A DNA stretch of 44,026 nt from Mycobacterium sp. E3251 (GTDB lineage Bacteria; Actinomycetota; Actinomycetes; Mycobacteriales; Mycobacteriaceae). A model generated the notes under the pieces. The model saw only the letters and a program-made list of their open reading frames with translations. It was not told where the DNA came from and made no database searches. Positions 38,301-44,026 of the stretch are shown in pieces (the stretch's first letter is position 1; every line of letters starts with the position of its first letter). The position numbers and the translations under genes were made by a program. The stretch spans positions 1-44,026 of the forward strand of contig NZ_LZJF01000140.1 in the NCBI RefSeq assembly GCF_001666835.1. The letters run 5' to 3'.

Positions 38301-38772
38301 GCGGACGCTCACCGTAGGGCATCACGGCAACTCGACGGAGAGCCTTGAGGAGGCGGAGGCGATCACCGGCCAAATCGAACGACTGCTCGGCATGCCCTGG
38401 ACCGACGAGCACGGCACCCGGCCCCTGACCGCTTCCGACGTGTTGGTGCTGGCGCCCTACAACGCCCAGGTGGCGCTGCTGCGCCGGCGGTTGACCGCCG
38501 CCGGGCTCGGCGGGATCCGGGTCGGCACGGTCGACAAGTTCCAGGGTGGGCAGGCGCCGGTGGTGTTCATCTCGATGACGGCCTCTTCCGCGGACGTGGT
38601 GCCACGCGGAATGTCGTTCCTGCTCAACAGGAACCGGCTCAACGTCGCCATCAGCCGGGCCCAGTACGCCGCGGTCATCGTGCGCTCGGGGTCGCTGACC
38701 GAGTACCTGCCCAGCACGCCCGCGGGGCTGATCGAGCTGGGCGCTTTTCTGGCGTTGACGCAGCCGGCCTGA
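35365..38772 (+). CDS. RecB-like nuclease / RNase H-like / SF1 helicase fusion (Rv1251c type)
   Basis: 1135 residues in three parts. Part 1 (about 1-240) is a RecB/Cas4-like nuclease: FADFLV, VIDTKLA and QLAAYA give the catalytic residues. Cys21 plus CLRCPLC later form a 1+3 Cys set as in Fe-S nucleases (AddB, Cas4, Dna2). Part 2 (about 300-520) is a YprB-type RNase H-like exonuclease region (FFDFEGDPL, YHYAPYEKTALLRLA, YNHYDCRSTQEL). Part 3 (about 740-1135) is an SF1 helicase: HGPPGTGKTHTA, LLVIDEAGQF, GDPQQLPQV, LSYRMHP, VDKFQGGQAPVV and NVAISRAQ. Such TM0106-type proteins probably cut and unwind nucleic acid in repair or RNA-DNA hybrid removal; no specific role is known. GTG start behind a -10 box. 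Confidence 0.9.
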   Translation: MFVTGDSIVYSASDLAAAARCEYALLRDFDAKLGRGPAATVEDDLLARTAVLGNEHERRELDRLRDQFGDNVAVIGRPAYTLAGLAAAAGATRRAIAGGAPAVYQAAMFDGRFLGFADFLVRDGEHYRVIDTKLARSANVTALLQLAAYADALAASGVPVAPEAELHLGDGTAARYRVRDLVPVYRSERARLQRLLDEHHAKGAAVRWDDEGVGACLRCPLCTEQLRATDDLLLVAGMRLGQRDKLIDAGITTVSDLARHTGSLPELSSGAIGKLTAQAKLQVRQRETGAPLFEIVDPQPLTLLPEPDPGDLFFDFEGDPLWTVDGREWGLEYLFGVLEAGPAGAFRPLWAHNRVDERKALTDFLAMVAKRRKRRPHMHIYHYAPYEKTALLRLAGRYGVGEDQVDELLRSGTLVDLYPLVRKSIRVGAESFSLKALEPLYMGAQLRAGDVTTATGSITSYARYCELQADGRRDEAASVLKEIEDYNHYDCRSTQELRNWLMLRAYESGVVPVGAQPVRDGNTVEDRDQLATTLSAFTGDAAVGERTPEQTAVALLAAARGYHRREDKPFWWAHFDRLNFPVEEWADNTDVFVAERASVSVDWNTPPRARKPQRRVRLHGELARGELMTDVFALYNPPAPPGMSDDPERRAAARATVVAADDPALPAEVTIVERVGNDGKPFHQLPFALTPGPPIPTTALRESIEATAAAVAAGLPQLPRNAVVDILLRRAPRTRGGTALPRCGDTVADIATAVMDLDSSYLAVHGPPGTGKTHTAARVIQRLVTEHGWRVGVVAQSHAAVENLLDCVIDAGLEPARVAKKRNDHSAPRWQEIDGGAYASFIADTAGCVVGGTAWDFANANRVPRDSLDLLVIDEAGQFCLANTIAVAPAAANLLLLGDPQQLPQVSQGTHPDPVDTSALDWLVDGQRTLPDERGYFLDLSYRMHPAVCAAVSALSYEGRLHSHECTAARRLAGYPPGVRTLTVGHHGNSTESLEEAEAITGQIERLLGMPWTDEHGTRPLTASDVLVLAPYNAQVALLRRRLTAAGLGGIRVGTVDKFQGGQAPVVFISMTASSADVVPRGMSFLLNRNRLNVAISRAQYAAVIVRSGSLTEYLPSTPAGLIELGAFLALTQPA

Positions 38773-38786
38773 TGACCGGCCCGGCC

Positions 38787-40754
38787 TTAGTCGCCGGACG
38801 AGTGGCGACCGTAGCCGGTCGGGTCGTCGTCGGCATCGCGGCGGTGCCGGTGACCGCGCGCGGAGCCGTTCTGCGGCCGTGGCGGCGGCGCGGGCCGATC
38901 GCGGGGGGTGGACCGGTATGGGCGCGCCGAGAGTTCGGTTACCGGACGGAAGCGCTCGCGGGTGTCGACATGGGAGCCGTTGTGCGCGAAACCGATTGGG
39001 CCACCGTTCGGAGCGGGTTTGTCGCGCCGACTGTGCCACGCGGACGGCGGGCGCGGGCGCGCGGGCCGATCGGCCGGCGTCCCGGCACCGCTTTCGCGCC
39101 CGTATGCCGCGCGCGATGCCGGGGCGGCCTCGGGTTCCCGAAGAAGGATGAATTCGACGTAGTCGTCGTCGTCATAGTCGTCGCCGAGCAGGTCGCCCGC
39201 CTCCGACCGGCCGCCGGCCACGGCCGACGGCGCATAGCCGATCAAGAACAAGGCGGCCACGATCCCGAACAGCGCGACGAACGCGGGCAACAGCACCGAT
39301 TGCGACATGGCGGCCGCGAACGGGTCGCGCAGGAACTCGGGCAGTTGCAGCGTGGCGGGCGTCTCCTCGCCGACACCGCCGGACGGCTGCGGCGGCATCT
39401 CGGCGCCGATCCGTGCGGTCATGAACGCGGCCATGCCCGCGCTTCCGAGCACCGCGCCGAGCTGGCGGACCGAGTTGTACACGGCGGAGCCCGCGCCGGC
39501 CAGGCGCGGCGGCAGGTTGCGCGTCGCGGTGGCGGTCAGTGGCGACCAGACGAACGCCATCCCGACGCCCGACGCGAAGAACGGCAACACCAGCCGCCAG
39601 ACCGGTGTCGTTGGGGACATCTCGAAGGTGAGCCAGGTCAGCGCTATCGCCAGCACCGAGAAGCCGAACCCGAGGACCGGGCGTGGATGGTATTTGTCGA
39701 CCATCCTGCCGACGAAGGGGGCGAACGCTCCGTTGGCGATCGCCATCGGCGCGATCAGCAGGGCCGAGCGCGTCGGCGACAACCCGCACACGGCCTGCGC
39801 GTAGAACGTCAACGGCAGCATCATCGCGGTCGCGGCGAACGAGACGATGGCCACCCCGACGTTGCACAGGCCGAAGTCGCGGTCACGGAAGATCACCAGA
39901 GGAATCAGTGGCTCGTCGGTGTTCATCGACTGCCAGAACACGAACACCGTCATGAACCCGACTCCGGCGACCAGCATCGCCCAGATCCATGGCTGCCAGT
40001 GCGCGGCCTGGCCCTGTTGCAGCCCGAACACGATCAGGAACATCCCCGCACCGGACAGCGCGACGCCGACCACGTCGAACCGGTGCGACTGGGTGGGCAG
40101 CACCGGGACCAACCAGTACGCGAGCGCAAGCCCGGCCACGCCGATGGGGACATTGACGAAGAAGATCCACTGCCACCCCAGCCCGTCGACCAGCACACCG
40201 CCGGCCAGCGGGCCCACCAGGCTGGCGACCCCGGCCGTGGCCCCCCACAGGCTGACCGCGACGCCGCGCCGCTCCGCCGGGAAGATCCGGGTGATCGTCG
40301 ACAAGGTCTGCGGCGTGAGCACCCCGGCGCCGACACCCTGCACCACCCGGGCGGCGATCAGCATGGCGGCGCTGCCCGACAGCCCGCACCACACCGAGGC
40401 GACGGTGAACACCACCAGGCCGATCAGGTACAGGTTCTTGGGGCCGAACCGGTCACCGAGCCGCCCGGCCACCAGCAACACGACCGCGTAACCCAGCAGG
40501 TAGGCGCTGGTCACCCAGACCACCGTGTCGTAGCCGATGTGCAACTTGGTCATGATCGTCGGGTTCGCGATGGCGACGATGGTCGAGTCGACCATGATCA
40601 TGAAGAAGCCGATCATCATCGCCCAGAGCGCGTTCCAGGGCCTCTGGGATTGCGGCGAGTTCTGGGTGAGGAAGTTCCAGCGCTTCGTGAGGTGGGCTGG
40701 GTTCGGCGCCGCGCGCCGGGTTACCCCGGACGACGGAGGCGTCGCCGCGGTCAT
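38787..40754 (-). CDS. DHA2-type MFS drug exporter with long charged tail (Rv1250 type)
   Basis: 655 residues. About 14 helices and the EmrB/QacA-type motifs: [13 protein letters not shown] (helix 1, conserved Asp), [13 protein letters not shown] (motif A), [15 protein letters not shown] and [24 protein letters not shown] (motif C). Proton-driven export of drugs or lipids is expected. After the last helix (about residue 520) there is a cytoplasmic tail of about 130 residues, first acidic ([12 protein letters not shown]), then Arg/Pro-rich. It is longer than in the tuberculosis protein (579 total, from memory). Convergent with the nuclease-helicase gene, 14 bases apart. ATG 40754 gives [10 protein letters not shown]; no strong Shine-Dalgarno. 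Confidence 0.88.
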   Translation of the reverse strand: MTAATPPSSGVTRRAAPNPAHLTKRWNFLTQNSPQSQRPWNALWAMMIGFFMIMVDSTIVAIANPTIMTKLHIGYDTVVWVTSAYLLGYAVVLLVAGRLGDRFGPKNLYLIGLVVFTVASVWCGLSGSAAMLIAARVVQGVGAGVLTPQTLSTITRIFPAERRGVAVSLWGATAGVASLVGPLAGGVLVDGLGWQWIFFVNVPIGVAGLALAYWLVPVLPTQSHRFDVVGVALSGAGMFLIVFGLQQGQAAHWQPWIWAMLVAGVGFMTVFVFWQSMNTDEPLIPLVIFRDRDFGLCNVGVAIVSFAATAMMLPLTFYAQAVCGLSPTRSALLIAPMAIANGAFAPFVGRMVDKYHPRPVLGFGFSVLAIALTWLTFEMSPTTPVWRLVLPFFASGVGMAFVWSPLTATATRNLPPRLAGAGSAVYNSVRQLGAVLGSAGMAAFMTARIGAEMPPQPSGGVGEETPATLQLPEFLRDPFAAAMSQSVLLPAFVALFGIVAALFLIGYAPSAVAGGRSEAGDLLGDDYDDDDYVEFILLREPEAAPASRAAYGRESGAGTPADRPARPRPPSAWHSRRDKPAPNGGPIGFAHNGSHVDTRERFRPVTELSARPYRSTPRDRPAPPPRPQNGSARGHRHRRDADDDPTGYGRHSSGD

Positions 40755-40977
40755 CTACCCACCTCGTTTCAGCTTCCGAGGATGCCCGGCTGCGGGGGCT
40801 GGTCTGTCGACGGGCCCCCGGACCGTCACGGACATCCAGCCTGCATTATGGCCGCTGACGCAATTGAGGGCAGCGACGGACCCGATCCGGGGTACACCAC
40901 GCGGAGGTTTCAAGTTCGGTCGGCGTTCCGGAGCGCGCACGTTAGCCTGGTAAGACGCCATTTGCAGGAGAGGCAAG

Positions 40978-41754
40978 ATGCGGGCCCGACGGAAGCGGTC
41001 TTCGAACCGGTTTTTCAGCATGTCGCACGACGACCAGGCGCCGCCCACCAACGGCCGGCCCAAGACCTCCGCGCGGGCTTTGGCGCAGGTCATCGAGCGG
41101 AGCTCACGGATTCAGGGACCGGCTGCCGAGGCCTATGTGTCCCGGCTGCGCAACGCCCACCCGAGCAGCAGCCCGGCCGACATCCTCGCCAAGCTGCAGA
41201 AGCGCTACGTGGGCATGGTGACGGCCAGCGGCATGGCGGTTGGCGCGGTCGCGACGATCCCCGGCATCGGCACGCTGAGCGCGCTGTCTGCCGCCGCGGC
41301 CGAAACGGTGACGTTCCTGGAAGCCACCGCATTCTTCGTGTTGGCCGTCGCGGTGGTGTACGACATCCCCGCCGACCACCGGGAACGCCGCCGGGCCCTG
41401 GTGTTGTCGGTGCTGGTCGGCGACAACAGTAAGGCAGCGGTCGCCCAACTCTTCGGCCCGAGCCGCACCAACGGTGGCTGGATTTCCGAGAGCGTGGCCG
41501 CCGTGCCGCTGTCGTCGATGTCACGGCTGAACTCGCGACTGTTCAAATCGTGGGTCAAGCGATACACGCTGCGGCGCGGCGCCCTGGTGTTCGGCAAGGT
41601 GCTCCCGGTGGGCATCGGGATCGTCGTCGGGGCCGTGGGCAACTACTTCGCCGGCAAGAAGATCGTCCGCAACGCCGATCGGGCATTCGGCGCCCCGCCC
41701 GTGCGGTGGCCGCGCGCCCTGCACCTGGTGCCGCCGTTCCACGAAGCCGGCTAG
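40978..41754 (+). CDS. conserved membrane protein (Rv1249c type)
   Basis: 258 residues. After a basic N-terminus and a soluble stretch, two hydrophobic segments (about 80-130, TASGMAVGAVATIPGIG and EATAFFVLAVAVVYDI) and a third near 205-225 (GKVLPVGIGIVVGAVGNYFAG) suggest a small inner-membrane protein. I see no catalytic motif. AGGAG seven bases before ATG 40978 fixes the start; an internal ATG (MSHDDQ) 14 codons later lacks one. TAGCCT (40943-40948) is a likely -10 box. It lies 184 bases upstream of kgd on the same strand, as in M. tuberculosis. Function unknown. Confidence 0.85.
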   Translation: MRARRKRSSNRFFSMSHDDQAPPTNGRPKTSARALAQVIERSSRIQGPAAEAYVSRLRNAHPSSSPADILAKLQKRYVGMVTASGMAVGAVATIPGIGTLSALSAAAAETVTFLEATAFFVLAVAVVYDIPADHRERRRALVLSVLVGDNSKAAVAQLFGPSRTNGGWISESVAAVPLSSMSRLNSRLFKSWVKRYTLRRGALVFGKVLPVGIGIVVGAVGNYFAGKKIVRNADRAFGAPPVRWPRALHLVPPFHEAG

Positions 41755-41798
41755 CGCCCTGCGACCCCCGTCTCCCTGGCGAATTGCTGGCGAAAGGT

Positions 41799-41854
41799 TA
41801 GCCTTTATAGGGCGGGAAACGTAGAGCATCGCCACTGCTGTGACATGCTCCACA
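41799..41854 (+). promoter_or_regulatory. kgd upstream region: -10 box and CRP-like site
   Basis: TAGCCT (41799-41804) fits TANNNT and is shared with the -10 candidate of the preceding gene. At 41839-41854 stands TGTGA-CATGCT-CCACA, one mismatch from the CRP site TGTGA-N6-TCACA. If the -10 is right, the CRP-like site lies about 30-45 bases into the leader, a repressing position; a second promoter closer to kgd is possible. Both are motif matches only. Confidence 0.4.
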
Positions 41855-41938
41855 ATCCGGGGGCCGAGAAATGTACAGGCGCCGTGCAACAGCTGCGTAA
41901 GCGCTTGCAGGACAGAGGAATTGAGGCGAACAGCGGTC

Positions 41939-43778
<1,840 letters not shown>

Positions 43779-43782
<4 letters not shown>

Positions 43783-44026
43783 AACCGGGCAGGTCCGCCA
43801 TGTTGAGCGTCTCGGCGACGATGCCCTGGCCCGCGAAGGCGGCGTCGCCGTGCAGCATCATCGGCACCACCGAGAAGGCCTTCTCGTCACCGTCGTCGTG
43901 GGCGCCGCGATTCAGCAGGTCCTGCTTGGCCCGGACCAGGCCCTCGAGCACCGGGTCGACGGCCTCCAGGTGCGAGGGGTTCGCGGTCAACGAGACCTGA
44001 ATGTCGTTGTCGCCGAACATCTGCAG
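43779..44026 (-). pseudogene. kgd: kgd fragment in reverse orientation
   Basis: Read leftwards from 44026, 82 codons give [20 protein letters not shown], on through [34 protein letters not shown] and [13 protein letters not shown]. These are the KGD residues that should follow the plus-strand part, including a repeat of its last 26 residues. The start and end are set by the window edge and by the fold-back junction, not by gene signals. Together with the plus part this shows that the normal gene has been joined to its own reverse strand. Confidence 0.92.

Noticed and set aside
38772..41432. 886-residue plus-strand open frame opposite the MFS gene
   Set aside because: It is the low-stop antisense of a GC-rich gene: His/Arg/Gln/Gly-rich, no domain, and it also runs through the promoter region and the start of the next gene.
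41791..41810. IdeR iron box upstream of kgd
   Set aside because: AAAGGTTAGCCT resembles the left half of an IdeR site but the right half does not match; it is better read as a -10 region.
43783..44026. Continuing plus-strand KGD frame to the window end
   Set aside because: The frame is open, but its translation ([20 protein letters not shown]...) is antisense of kgd, not KGD.

Overview
This window is a mycobacterial chromosome segment: high GC, dense coding, many GTG starts, several start codons sitting just downstream of a TANNNT -10 box (leaderless style), Lpr lipoproteins, EmbR/PknH, and the two-function KGD enzyme. Gene order matches, in inverted orientation, the M. tuberculosis H37Rv block from Rv1280c (oppA) to Rv1248c (kgd), as recalled from memory. 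Proteins are close to but clearly distinct from the tuberculosis versions, which suggests a slow-growing non-tuberculous species, possibly of the M. avium complex. The species is an inference.

Layout. 1-5530: the C-terminal end of oppA, a convergent alpha/beta hydrolase, and an Mre11/Rad50-like pair (Rv1278 and Rv1277 type) behind a near-perfect DNA-damage (RecA-NDp/PafBC) promoter. 5806-7413: a SixA-like phosphatase, then lprC and lprB. 7586-11247: a heterodimeric ABC exporter. 11386-14451: embR and its kinase pknH. 14488-16604: a small protein in the Rv1265 position behind 8-bp tandem repeats, and the Rv1264-type adenylyl cyclase, whose 5' end runs into a 54-bp MIRU-like tandem repeat. 16616-19432: a hypoxanthine/uracil-DNA glycosylase-like gene, amiB2, a HIT protein and a Ddn-type F420 protein. 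19524-24478: a 1297-residue membrane GGDEF-GGDEF-EAL protein and a luciferase-like oxidoreductase, both apparently absent from this position in H37Rv. 24517-31763: an FAD monooxygenase, udgB, tap, a SHOCT protein, an FAD-linked oxidase, and cyp130 with its TetR gene. 31779-34627: acyltransferase and DEAD-box helicase. 34734-41754: lprE, a RecB-like nuclease/helicase fusion, an MFS exporter and a small membrane protein. 41939-44026: kgd.

The right end is not normal sequence. At about 43782 the kgd reading frame folds back: the next ~82 codons of kgd lie on the minus strand, and a 77-bp stretch is present twice in opposite orientation. This is most simply a chimeric contig end; a real inversion would destroy a central-metabolism gene.

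Themes: DNA repair is over-represented (SbcD/SbcC-like pair with a damage promoter, two uracil-glycosylase-fold enzymes of different families, a RecB/helicase fusion). Signalling is also prominent (Ser/Thr kinase with its FHA target, cAMP cyclase, c-di-GMP enzyme, a CRP-like site before kgd). The most distinctive gene is the double-sensor c-di-GMP protein. It looks like an internal duplication in which the second GGDEF has lost its active site but kept an RxxD inhibitory-site motif.
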